NCBI GenBank assembly: GCA_039933315.1
Contig: JBDTOI010000020.1
Location: forward strand, 1 to 34,402
Direction: 5' to 3'
Source of the DNA: DASXRU01 sp039933315
GTDB taxonomy: Bacteria > Acidobacteriota > Blastocatellia > Pyrinomonadales > Pyrinomonadaceae
DNA length: 34,402 nucleotides
In this document: one piece after another, positions 16,773 to 24,130 of the stretch
How the letters are laid out: each line of letters starts with the position of its first letter
Numbering within the stretch: the first letter of the stretch is position 1
Program-made: the position numbers and the translations under genes
Notes under the pieces: generated by a model
What the model saw: the letters and a program-made list of their open reading frames with translations, nothing else
Databases searched by the model: none
What the model was told of the DNA's origin: nothing

Positions 16773-17222
16773 TTAAAAGAGCTTACGGCTATCAAGCAAA
16801 ATGGTCACCGGTCCATCATTTACCAATTCGACCTGCATCATAGCGCGAAAACTGCCGGTCGCCACCTTTGCGATATTTCTCCGGGCCAGCGCGACAAAGT
16901 AATCGTACAAGGGCTCAGCCACTTCCGGCGCTGCTGCTTCGATCCATGACGGCCGCAGACCGCGGCGTACGTCGCCATAAAGCGTGAACTGCGAAACGAT
17001 GAGGATATTGCCCTCGATCTCCTTCACTGAACGGTTCATCCGGCCTGCTTCATCGTCAAAGATGCGCAAGGCCGCGATCTTTTCTACCAGATACCTGGCA
17101 TCCTGCTCCGTGTCGTCTCGCATAATGCCCAACAATACGACGAGGCCTGGCCCAATCTCGCCGACGAGTTCGCCATTCACTGTGACCGAGGCACGCGTCA
17201 CGCGCTGGACTACGGCTCGCAT
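16773..17222 (-). CDS. dtd: D-aminoacyl-tRNA deacylase
   Basis: This 149-residue protein hydrolyses D-aminoacyl-tRNA (and achiral Gly-tRNA-Ala), a translation proofreading step. The start MRAVVQRVTRASVTVNGELVGEIGPG, the SQFTLYGDVRRGLRP block carrying the SQ motif, and the C-terminal NDGPVTILLDS with the GPVT cross-subunit motif are all diagnostic. Length is typical. It overlaps no neighbour; the SDR gene lies 55 bases upstream on the same strand. Confidence 0.95.
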   Translation of the reverse strand: MRAVVQRVTRASVTVNGELVGEIGPGLVVLLGIMRDDTEQDARYLVEKIAALRIFDDEAGRMNRSVKEIEGNILIVSQFTLYGDVRRGLRPSWIEAAAPEVAEPLYDYFVALARRNIAKVATGSFRAMMQVELVNDGPVTILLDSRKLF

Positions 17223-17277
17223 TGTATGAGCGTCGCTCTCATCTATTGAAAATCATAGATGATCACGCCATTTACCT

Positions 17278-18003
17278 TTACTGCTGTGCCTTGAGCGGCT
17301 TGCTGGGCCGAATCTCCACGCGGCTTGGCAGCGCTCGGTCGTCGTGGTGGAGAAGGTCCAACACGACCCGGGCAACGTCCGCTGGCTGCAACTGCCAGCT
17401 CTTTTCATCGTTCGGTTCGTCGCCACCGAATTCAGTATTAACCGAGCCGGGCATGATGTAACTGACTTTGATGTTATCGTGCCGCACTTCCTGCATCAGG
17501 GCTTCGCTGAAGCCATTCAAGCCAAACTTCGAAGCGTTGTAGGCCGCCATTCGTGGGTGTGGATTCGCCCCCGCCAGCGAAGAGATGTTGACGATATAGC
17601 CGCCGCCGCGCTGTTTCATCAGAGGAATCGCTTCATGACAGCCATAGAAGACGCCGAAGAGATTTGTTTCCAGAATGGCGCGGAAGTTCTCCGGCGTCAT
17701 TTCCGCCACCGGTTCGAACATTCCGATGCCGGCGTTATTGATAAGAATATCGAGCCCGCCCAGGTCGCTAACGGACTGCGCTATCAGGCCCTTCACCTGT
17801 TCATAATCCCGCACGTCGCAAGGAAAACCGATTGCTCGTCCTTTGCCGAGTCTGGTGAGCCTGTTAACTGCGCCTTCGATCTCGCTTTGATGGCGAGCGC
17901 TAATACATACATTTACACCCTCGTTTACGAGTGCTTCGGCGATCGCAAACCCAATTCCCTTAGTGCCGCCGGTAACAACTGCTGACTTGTCGCTAAGATT
18001 CAT
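17278..18003 (-). CDS. Short-chain dehydrogenase/reductase (FabG-like)
   Basis: This 241-residue Rossmann-fold oxidoreductase has the nucleotide loop TGGTKGIG (11-18), NNAG (89-92), and the catalytic Ser141-Ser142, Tyr155 and Lys159 in NISSLAG...YNASKFG. The residue following beta-2 and the Arg in SARHQ leave NAD versus NADP open. The substrate is not readable; many classical SDRs of this type reduce 3-oxoacyl groups. The ATG at 18003 is immediately preceded by a palindromic repeat (18007-18084), so no Shine-Dalgarno sequence is seen. It follows gatB on the same strand with only that repeat between them. Confidence 0.9.
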   Translation of the reverse strand: MNLSDKSAVVTGGTKGIGFAIAEALVNEGVNVCISARHQSEIEGAVNRLTRLGKGRAIGFPCDVRDYEQVKGLIAQSVSDLGGLDILINNAGIGMFEPVAEMTPENFRAILETNLFGVFYGCHEAIPLMKQRGGGYIVNISSLAGANPHPRMAAYNASKFGLNGFSEALMQEVRHDNIKVSYIMPGSVNTEFGGDEPNDEKSWQLQPADVARVVLDLLHHDDRALPSRVEIRPSKPLKAQQ

Positions 18004-18006
18004 GAA

Positions 18007-18084
18007 GTGGCACAGACTTTAGTCTGTGATGCAGCGCGGATTCTAAGCTACGTTACGTGAATCACAGACTGAAGTCTGTGCCAC
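18007..18084. repeat. Inverted pair of CACAGACT-nn-AGTCTGTG palindromes between gatB and the SDR gene
   Basis: Left unit 18007-18030 (GTGGCACAGACTTTAGTCTG, then TGAT) and right unit 18061-18084 are reverse complements except for one base in the hairpin loop. Each unit is itself an 8-bp-stem hairpin. The element fills the whole 82-base gap between the gatB stop and the SDR ATG. Confidence 0.92.
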
Positions 18085-18085
18085 A

Positions 18086-19558
18086 TTAGGCCTTCAGCTT
18101 CTCTTTTAGTCTCTCGTTAACTACCCTGGGGTTTGCGCCCTTCAAGGCCTTCATCACCTGACCCACAAAGTAGCCGAACAGCGCTTCTTTGCCGGCGCGG
18201 TATTGCCCGAGTTGCGCGGCACTCGCCGCCATGACCTCGTCGATGACTCGATCGATTTCCCCCGTATCGCTGACTTGTGCCAGGCCGCGCTCCTCAATGA
18301 TGGCCGCGGCGCTCCTGCCGGAGGTGAACATCTCAGCCAACACTTCCTTAGCTTGCTTACCGCTGATACTTCCCCCGTCCACCAGTTTCACCAGCGCTCC
18401 CAACTCTGCTGGCGACACCGGACAATCTGCCGCGGAGATAGACGCATTCTCAATCTCACGCAATAGTTCCGATCTGATCCAGTTGGAGGCGCCTCGCGGG
18501 TTGCCTGATGCCGCAGCCGCCGCTTCGTAGTATTCGGAAAGCGCTTTATCCGAAGTTAATTGCGAAGCGTCGCTGAAGGACAAATCATATTGCGTCATGA
18601 ACCTTTGCCGCCGTGCTTCCGGGAGTTCCGGCATCTCCTTACGGACTTCCGCAATGAAATCCTGGGTGACAACCAACGCTGGTAAATCGGGTTCGGGAAA
18701 ATAGCGATAGTCGTGTGCTTCTTCCTTTGAACGCATGACGCGGGTTTCGTTGGCTCGCTCGTCCCACAGACGCGTTTCCTGCGCCAACCGCTCACCTGCT
18801 TCGAGGGCTGCGATTTGTCTGGTCACCTCAAACTCAATCGCGCGCTGCATGAAGCGCACGGAATTAAGGTTTTTAAGCTCCACCTTCGTCCCAAAAGTCT
18901 TGTCCCCGCTGCGACGCACCGACACGTTGGCCTCGCAACGCAGATTGCCCTTCTCCATGTCGGCTTCGGATGCGCCCACCCATTGCAAGGCCCGGCGCAC
19001 ATGATTGACGTAGTCATAGGCTTCCCATGAAGAGCGGAAGTCAGGCTCAGTTACAATCTCGGCCAGAGGAGTACCGGCCCGATTCAGATCGACATAGGAG
19101 TGGCGATCGACGTCGGGCAAGCCCTCATGAACATTCTTGCCGGCGTCCTCCTCAAGATGCAGCCGTGTAACCCGTACAGTTTTGGGGCGCCAGTTTCGCG
19201 CGTGGCCCGCCTCGTCGCGTTCGGCAGTCATGATTTCCAGCACGCCATCGGCCGAGAAGGGCTGATCGAATTGCGAGATTTGATAGCCCTTCGGCAGGTC
19301 GGGATAGAAATAGTTCTTGCGCGCGAAGATGGACCGCTCATTAATGCGAAGTCCCAGAGACAATGCGGCCCGCGCCCCCAGCTCTACCGCGCGCCAATTC
19401 AAAACCGGCAAGGCGCCGGGCAAGCCGAGGCAGACCGGGCACGTGTTCGCGTTCGGCTCATCGCCAAAGTGGGTGGAACAGCCGCAGAAAATCTTCGACT
19501 GCGTGCTCAGTTGAGCATGAATCTCAAGACCGATAACAGTTTCCCAGGCAGTTTCCAT
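18086..19558 (-). CDS. gatB: Aspartyl/glutamyl-tRNA(Asn/Gln) amidotransferase subunit B
   Basis: This is the 490-residue tRNA-binding and kinase-like subunit of GatCAB, which converts Glu-tRNA-Gln and/or Asp-tRNA-Asn to the amide form. The N-terminal WETVIGLEIHAQLSTQSKIF, CPVCLGLPGALPVLN, and KNYFYPDLPKGYQISQFDQP blocks are diagnostic. LHLEEDAGK, VDLNRAGTPLAEIVTEPD and the C-terminal YqeY-like tail are also present. Length is normal. The gatA and gatC genes are not in this window, so the subunits are encoded separately here. Confidence 0.97.
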   Translation of the reverse strand: METAWETVIGLEIHAQLSTQSKIFCGCSTHFGDEPNANTCPVCLGLPGALPVLNWRAVELGARAALSLGLRINERSIFARKNYFYPDLPKGYQISQFDQPFSADGVLEIMTAERDEAGHARNWRPKTVRVTRLHLEEDAGKNVHEGLPDVDRHSYVDLNRAGTPLAEIVTEPDFRSSWEAYDYVNHVRRALQWVGASEADMEKGNLRCEANVSVRRSGDKTFGTKVELKNLNSVRFMQRAIEFEVTRQIAALEAGERLAQETRLWDERANETRVMRSKEEAHDYRYFPEPDLPALVVTQDFIAEVRKEMPELPEARRQRFMTQYDLSFSDASQLTSDKALSEYYEAAAAASGNPRGASNWIRSELLREIENASISAADCPVSPAELGALVKLVDGGSISGKQAKEVLAEMFTSGRSAAAIIEERGLAQVSDTGEIDRVIDEVMAASAAQLGQYRAGKEALFGYFVGQVMKALKGANPRVVNERLKEKLKA

Positions 19559-19622
19559 TTGTTTTGGTGTAGGTGTGTCTTTTTGTGAATTGCGGGAGCC
19601 CTCCCTGACCGTCGGGCTTCTG

Positions 19623-20648
19623 TTAGGGGCGGAGCCAGCCAGGATATGCGCCGGCGCGGCGTGCTTCCTCCTCGAGCAGACGCCAACGCGCGAGGAATCC
19701 GGCGCGGGCGCCTACCAGCTCGTCCAGTTGCTGAACAAGTGTGTCGCGCTCATACGAATTCTCATTTTTCTGGGACGACCAGCCGGCAGAAGGGAAAGCA
19801 AATCCTGATCTGAAAGGAACGTACACCGACCCTCCAACCCTGCCACCGTGACCGAAGACTGGCCGCCTGGGTGAGTTAAGCACTACACGTCCGCCCCAGG
19901 TGCCGCGGCCGAAACCCACCCGGCCCGACAATTGTGGCCGCGTTCGGAATCCCCTCGTGCTACCCCAACTGATGAACGGTCCCACGCTTCCCGGCGGAAC
20001 GCCAATAGAGTTGTTGGACAATCCTGTCAGACGAGACTGCAAATAGTTTATCTGCGCTTCCACCGCAGCCACCTCGGAGCGAAGTTCGCCCGCGCGTCCA
20101 CGCCAGTACGACTCTTTGGCCTGCTCCGCGGCTATGCGCGGCCGTAGTACTTCCAATGTTTCTTCGGTTTCCTGCTCCTGCTTTCGACGCATCTCCTCCA
20201 GCGATGGGAGGCCCAGAGCTCGCCGCCGCTGCTCGTATACCTTTTCACTCTCCAGCCGCGCCTGTCGCCATCGCTCAAGGTTTGCGTTTGTAATGCTCAC
20301 GGGTCGCTGACTCGAGCGGGAGGTGATCGCGGGAGCAGTGCTCGCCGACCGCCTCATGAAGCTCCCGGGTGCTTCATTGTTAATTCGCTCGGTGGCTGCA
20401 ATGTCAATAATGGACAGTTGCATCGTAATGTTGAATCCGGGCGATCGTTCGTAGGTCAAAGCCTTTCCCGAAACAATGAAAGTTGCGGGAATCTCTGTGT
20501 GCCGGCCATCACGCAACACAAGTGTATAGGCGCCGGCGACCAGCGGCAGGACCATCGCTAATCCCAGCGCCATGGTTATTCTCAACATTGGCCCGCGCCA
20601 TCTGGTGTTTGCGGCCAAAGCGAATCGCTTTGAAATTTGGTGCAACAT
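19623..20648 (-). CDS. Exported coiled-coil protein, function unknown
   Basis: This protein of about 341 residues has an N-terminal signal (MLRITMALGLAMVLPLVAGAYTLVL around residues 21-45). A short beta-rich domain follows (LRDGRHTEIPATFIVSGKALTYERSPGF...), then a charged coiled coil rich in Glu, Arg and Ala (about residues 120-225), a Gly/Arg/Phe-rich segment, and a final helical stretch. The first segment resembles small SH3-like or PEGA-like domains that read 'LKDG..i', but I do not recognise the family. The ATG at 20648 is chosen because AGGGAAGGA directly precedes it; a TTG at 20666 is the alternative. A good promoter lies about 50 bases upstream. Confidence 0.68.
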   Translation of the reverse strand: MLHQISKRFALAANTRWRGPMLRITMALGLAMVLPLVAGAYTLVLRDGRHTEIPATFIVSGKALTYERSPGFNITMQLSIIDIAATERINNEAPGSFMRRSASTAPAITSRSSQRPVSITNANLERWRQARLESEKVYEQRRRALGLPSLEEMRRKQEQETEETLEVLRPRIAAEQAKESYWRGRAGELRSEVAAVEAQINYLQSRLTGLSNNSIGVPPGSVGPFISWGSTRGFRTRPQLSGRVGFGRGTWGGRVVLNSPRRPVFGHGGRVGGSVYVPFRSGFAFPSAGWSSQKNENSYERDTLVQQLDELVGARAGFLARWRLLEEEARRAGAYPGWLRP

Positions 20649-20696
20649 TTCCTTCCCTCGTTCCAACTAAAGCGTTTGTTCCTGGCTGTGGTGACG

Positions 20697-20725
20697 AGTA
20701 TAGCACCGGGTAAAACCGTGCTCAA
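20697..20725 (-). promoter_or_regulatory. Candidate sigma70-type promoter of the coiled-coil exported protein
   Basis: On the minus strand TTGAGC (20720-20725) and TATACT (20697-20702) have 17 bases between them. Predicted transcription start is near 20690, about 42 bases before the ATG at 20648. Confidence 0.55.
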
Positions 20726-20904
20726 CAAGCCCTCAAGTTTCGTTTTACCTGCTGAAAATGTTTGCCCTCCGCCGAGCCTATTGGTGTACAATCCGCGCCG
20801 TTCAACGACACTCTCATAAGGAACAGGCGGCCCGCTGCGAACCATTGATGTAGAGGCCCGCCCCACTGATATCAAACCCCTTCACAGAGGAGAGAAAAGA
20901 AATC

Positions 20905-21273
20905 ATGGCAAAAACCATTGCTAAGATTCTGGGCGCTGTATTCATTTTGGTCGGAGTACTGGGTTTCACCACAGTCCTCGCTCCGCTTGGCGCGCACCTA
21001 AACCCGGCGCACAACGCGGTCCACATTCTGACCGGCGTCATCTCGCTATACTTTGGATTTGCCGCCTCAATGTCCGCGGCGCGCGCCTTTTGTTTGATTT
21101 TTGGCGCCGTCTATCTGCTGCTGGGCGTCGTCGGTTACCTCGTAGGAGACGCGGGCAATATGCACATGCTTCACGTGGGGCCGCTGCAGTTGGCCAACAT
21201 GGACCATGTCATCCACGTGGTGCTGGGAGCGCTGTTCCTCGTGGGCGGATTCATGACCGGCCGCGACGCCTGA
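20905..21273 (+). CDS. DUF4383-type small membrane protein
   Basis: This 122-residue integral membrane protein has four hydrophobic helices: about 6-27, 42-62, 63-82 and 100-118. The pattern NPAHNAVHILTGVISLYFG and the later HVIHVVLGALFLVGGF, both with a conserved 'H-hh-G', is characteristic of the DUF4383 family. Function is unknown. ATG 20905 is preceded by AGGAGAG at good spacing. A TACAAT hexamer at 20787-20792 may be the -10 of its promoter, but the -35 is weak. It is divergent from the coiled-coil gene and ends 13 bases before a tandem-repeat array. Confidence 0.82.
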   Translation: MAKTIAKILGAVFILVGVLGFTTVLAPLGAHLNPAHNAVHILTGVISLYFGFAASMSAARAFCLIFGAVYLLLGVVGYLVGDAGNMHMLHVGPLQLANMDHVIHVVLGALFLVGGFMTGRDA

Positions 21274-21285
21274 CGGCGTTCACCT

Positions 21286-21487
21286 TTGTAGGGGTGGCAC
21301 TCCGTGGCCACCCCTCTCTTCCGCAAGAAGTTTGAGTGAAAGTCAAAGGGTGGCACTCCGTGGCCACCCCTCTCTTCCGCAAGAAGTTTGAGTGAAAATC
21401 AAGGGGTGGCACTCCGTGGCCACTCCTCTCTTCCGCAAGAAGTTTGAGTGAAAATCAAGGGGTGGCCACGGAGTGCCACCCCTACAA
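21286..21487. repeat. 56-bp tandem array with inverted terminal unit
   Basis: Three near-identical 56-base units begin at 21291, 21347 and 21403. Each has a hairpin core (GGGGTGGC...GCCACCCC) followed by a TCTCTTCCGCAAGAAGTTTG-type arm. At the same period, 21459 carries the core in reverse complement. The outermost 29 bases (21286-21314 and 21459-21487) are therefore exact inverted repeats. No T-tract follows. It lies between the convergent DUF4383 and CWC/DUF5522 genes. Confidence 0.93.
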
Positions 21488-21510
21488 GATTCCGCCAGGC
21501 CCGCCTTTTC

Positions 21511-21885
21511 TTATCCTTCGTTGTCTGCTGTATAGGGACAGTGACGGCACGCATTCTCACAACAATAACCCCGGCGCAGATGATAGCGCTCGGTGAAGAT
21601 AAACAACTCACCTTCCAAATAGTAATCTTCTCCTTCCACGAGAGGACATGGATTCACCCTGGTCTGTCCTAAAGCTGGAACGCTGCCAATTGATGCTCTA
21701 CCTGAGCACGTCATTTCTTGAATTGCCTCGCCCAGGCACTCTGGACAGAGGCAATCCTGATCTTCATTAGCTACAAATGAGTAACGCGGCAATTCGGCGC
21801 ACCAGCAATCAGGGGCGCCGGTCTCAGCGCCACAGGTAAAACTATCTTCACACCTGGAGCAACGTTTCTGCTGGGCGAGCTTCAT
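21511..21885 (-). CDS. Cysteine-rich CWC / DUF5522 fusion protein
   Basis: This 124-residue protein contains 14 cysteines. The N-terminal half has CSRC (9-12), C18, the CWC triplet (27-29) and CLCPEC (45-50), as in the cysteine-rich CWC family. The C-terminal half, VEGEDYYLEGELFIFTERYH then RRGYCCENACRHCPY (104-118), is a DUF5522 domain. The Cys pairs suggest binding of zinc, another metal or an Fe-S cluster. No signal peptide is present, so it is cytoplasmic. It is the last gene of the btuB riboswitch operon, 14 bases after the BtuF-like gene. A role in corrinoid or cobalt handling is inferred only from that context. Confidence 0.82.
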   Translation of the reverse strand: MKLAQQKRCSRCEDSFTCGAETGAPDCWCAELPRYSFVANEDQDCLCPECLGEAIQEMTCSGRASIGSVPALGQTRVNPCPLVEGEDYYLEGELFIFTERYHLRRGYCCENACRHCPYTADNEG

Positions 21886-21899
21886 AAGATCCGCCGCGT

Positions 21900-22829
21900 T
21901 CAGAAGTCCAACCGCTTATAGGCCTTCTTGAATCCATTCCCGGGAAATAATTCGGAATGAATGAGATGAGCGAGTAGCTCAGTGCCATCGACTACCCGCG
22001 GCCCGGGACGTGCAAAAAAGGAATTCGCATCTACCGCATACACCCTTCCTTGCAGGACAGCCGGGAGACTCGACCAGCCCGGATAAGTGTGGAGCGACCC
22101 GGATTGTTCAATGGCCTGCGCCAGGTTGAAGCCGCAAGGAGTGATTATCAAAACCTCAGGTCGCCATTCGACGACTTTTTCCCATGGGATGCGAATAGAG
22201 TCCGAGCCCTCCTGTGAAAGTGAGTCCACTCCTCCTGCAATTCTCACCATCTCCGGCATCCAATGGCCGCCACAATAAACTGGATCGAGCCATTCCATGC
22301 AAAAGACACGAGGGCGTTGCGGCAGATTGCGCGTGACTGCCGCTATCGCTTCCAGCCTGGCGTGGGCTTGATCAACCAACTCTTCAGCTTCTTTGGCGCG
22401 GTCCGTCGCGGCGCCTAACTCGCGCACATTGGCAAAGATTTCGTCCAGCGAGTTTGGCGTCAACCAAAGGATTTGCGGCTTACTGGGCAGCAACTGGAGG
22501 GCTTGCGACACTTCATTCCCCGAAGGCGCGCAGACCTGACACAGGTCCTGCGTCAGAATCAAATCAGGCGCAAGTTCCTGCAAGAGTCTCTCATCTACCT
22601 GATAGAGACTGCGTCCGTCTCGCATGCGCTCGGCGACTGCGGCATCTATCTCTGCTTGACTCATCGTCTCGATGGGAAGAACTGCGCGAACGACGACCGG
22701 CTTACTCTTAATCGCCGGTGGATAGTCACACTCGTGTGTGATTCCTACCAGTTGATCAAACAAACCTAAAGCGCACGCCATCTCAGTAGCCGAGGGCAGG
22801 AATGAAACAATCTTTTGCACCGCTGTCAT
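21900..22829 (-). CDS. BtuF-like cobalamin-binding protein without signal peptide
   Basis: This 309-residue protein has the periplasmic-binding-protein class III fold of BtuF: VSFLPSATEMACALGLFDQLVGITHECDYPP, APDLILTQDLCQVCAP, a central helix, then VFCMEWLDPVYCGGHWMPEMVRIAGG and GRVYAVDANSFFARPGPRVVDG. It starts directly at the first beta strand (MTAVQKIVSFLPS), with no signal peptide or lipobox, so it should be cytoplasmic unless the start is wrong; no better upstream start is visible. It differs clearly from the exported BtuF encoded at 28843. It lies 11 bases after the DUF6580 gene in the btuB operon. Corrinoid binding is inferred from family and from the riboswitch-led operon. Confidence 0.85.
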   Translation of the reverse strand: MTAVQKIVSFLPSATEMACALGLFDQLVGITHECDYPPAIKSKPVVVRAVLPIETMSQAEIDAAVAERMRDGRSLYQVDERLLQELAPDLILTQDLCQVCAPSGNEVSQALQLLPSKPQILWLTPNSLDEIFANVRELGAATDRAKEAEELVDQAHARLEAIAAVTRNLPQRPRVFCMEWLDPVYCGGHWMPEMVRIAGGVDSLSQEGSDSIRIPWEKVVEWRPEVLIITPCGFNLAQAIEQSGSLHTYPGWSSLPAVLQGRVYAVDANSFFARPGPRVVDGTELLAHLIHSELFPGNGFKKAYKRLDF

Positions 22830-22840
22830 GATTCAAATCT

Positions 22841-23377
22841 CTATGCTGACCGTGGCCGAGCCAGCGAGGACTCGCGCAACGCCGGCCACCATCTCTCGGC
22901 AAGTGCGAATCCACCAAAAAGTGCCACCGTGTAAAGCGCATCCCCCACGAGCGTGTTTTGGAAAAATGGAATAGCAGCCACGTAGCAGGCAAACAGACCT
23001 GCCATTGTCCCTGGATATAGTGAGCCAAAGAGCCAGACACCAAAGTTGGTGACGACAAAGAACACGATGGAGCTTGCCAGGGCGGCACCGCCAATCGCCA
23101 GCGGACTGCGCCGCTTGCGAAGTAGCAGTCCGATACAAACCACCAACGCAAAGCTGCCATAGACAACTTCCATGTGTCCGTAAAGACCAAGGACCAGGTC
23201 GCTTAGAAACAGGGCCGCGATCGGCGCCAGAAACGCCAAACGTTTGTCGGACAAATATGCGCCACCGAACAGAGCTACGGCTGTGATCGAGGCGGCGTTT
23301 GGGGGATGCGGAATCAAACGGGAGGCCGCTGCGGCCAGAATCATACAAACCAATACCCAAAACCGTGGTTTAGACAT
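22841..23377 (-). CDS. DUF6580-type membrane protein, candidate corrinoid or precursor transporter
   Basis: This protein of about 178 residues has some six hydrophobic helices. Recognisable family blocks are SRLIPHPPNAASITAVALFGGAYLSDK, LAFLAPIAALFLSDLVLGLYG, FFVVTNFGVWLFGSLYPGT and IPFFQNTLVGDALYTVALFGG. Size and topology recall ECF-transporter S components, which bind vitamins in the membrane, but no EcfA or EcfT gene is nearby. ATG 23377 was chosen because AAAGGAGAGG lies just upstream; the longer frame start at 23416 abuts the previous stop. It sits between the DUF71 and BtuF-like genes in the btuB riboswitch operon, so a role in corrinoid uptake or retention is plausible but unproven. 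Confidence 0.75.
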   Translation of the reverse strand: MSKPRFWVLVCMILAAAASRLIPHPPNAASITAVALFGGAYLSDKRLAFLAPIAALFLSDLVLGLYGHMEVVYGSFALVVCIGLLLRKRRSPLAIGGAALASSIVFFVVTNFGVWLFGSLYPGTMAGLFACYVAAIPFFQNTLVGDALYTVALFGGFALAERWWPALRESSLARPRSA

Positions 23378-23416
23378 TTGTCCTCTCCTTTTCCGTTCAG
23401 TCAGTTCATGGCTCAA

Positions 23417-24124
23417 TTACAGTGGCAACAGGTCACGAAACCAGAAGGAGTTTCTCGAAACGGTTTCGCCCCAGGAAAACTTCACCGGCTCCGCAAAGAT
23501 CGGCCCATCAACTACGAAGGAATGAAACTCGCCATTCTCGCCACAGGGATCAACATCCCGAGGCAGCGCTGAAAGAAACTCCTGGTCAATCATTTTTCCG
23601 GCAAAGGATTGGTCGAGCATTTTTGCATCGACACAGGTGACGACCGCCTTGAATCCCATTTCGATAAACTCTTTGATAAAGCTGCTCGTGTCGCGCTGCC
23701 AGACCGGAAATAGACCGCGCATATTGTGCCGGGCGAGAAACTGCTCGCGATAGGCCCTGACGTCTTCAAGAAAGAGATCGCCAAATACTATCGAATCTAT
23801 TCCCTGCTGACGGTACACTGAAACCGCCTCGCCCAGTCTCAGCTCGTATTCATCGTTGCTCGCGTCTTTGGAGATGAAAACTTGATGAAGCGGCAAGCCG
23901 AGGCTGGCCGCTTGCTTTTCAAGTAACACGCGACGAACACCGTGCATACTGATCCGGTCGTATTCGCGCGTCAGCGTGGTCAGCAGTGCGGCCACGCGGT
24001 AGTCTTCCGCTTTCTGCATCTCGTAGAGCGCGATGCAACTGTCTTTGCCACCGCTCCATGACACCAATACCGGGGCCTCAGCCGAGCCCTCGGCCTTGCT
24101 TGCATATTCGTTTGGTATCCTCAT
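23417..24124 (-). CDS. DUF71/COG2102 PP-loop ATP pyrophosphatase (B12-associated subgroup)
   Basis: This 235-residue N-type ATP pyrophosphatase has the PP-loop SGGKDS at 24-29 (LVSWSGGKDSCIALYEM). The family-specific GVRRVLLEKQAASLGLPL and DSIVFGDLFLEDVRAYRE blocks follow, and DPCGENGEFHSFVVDGPIF lies near the C-terminus. Eukaryotic and archaeal relatives (Dph6) amidate diphthine. Bacteria lack diphthamide, and published comparative genomics of DUF71/COG2102 predicted a bacterial subgroup in B12 salvage. The gene starts 6 bases after btuB and 39 bases before the DUF6580 start, firmly within a riboswitch-led operon, which matches that subgroup. An ATP-dependent amidation of a corrinoid precursor is a reasonable guess, not shown. 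Confidence 0.88.
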   Translation of the reverse strand: MRIPNEYASKAEGSAEAPVLVSWSGGKDSCIALYEMQKAEDYRVAALLTTLTREYDRISMHGVRRVLLEKQAASLGLPLHQVFISKDASNDEYELRLGEAVSVYRQQGIDSIVFGDLFLEDVRAYREQFLARHNMRGLFPVWQRDTSSFIKEFIEMGFKAVVTCVDAKMLDQSFAGKMIDQEFLSALPRDVDPCGENGEFHSFVVDGPIFAEPVKFSWGETVSRNSFWFRDLLPL

Positions 24125-24130
24125 AAGTAG

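Noticed and set aside
17344..17985. 213-residue open frame antisense to the SDR gene
   Set aside because: It is entirely opposite the SDR with conserved catalytic motifs on the other strand; no ribosome-binding site or family signal was seen.
21291..21486. Possible CRISPR-like array
   Set aside because: Units repeat end to end with identical arms, so there are no variable spacers; no cas genes are in the window.
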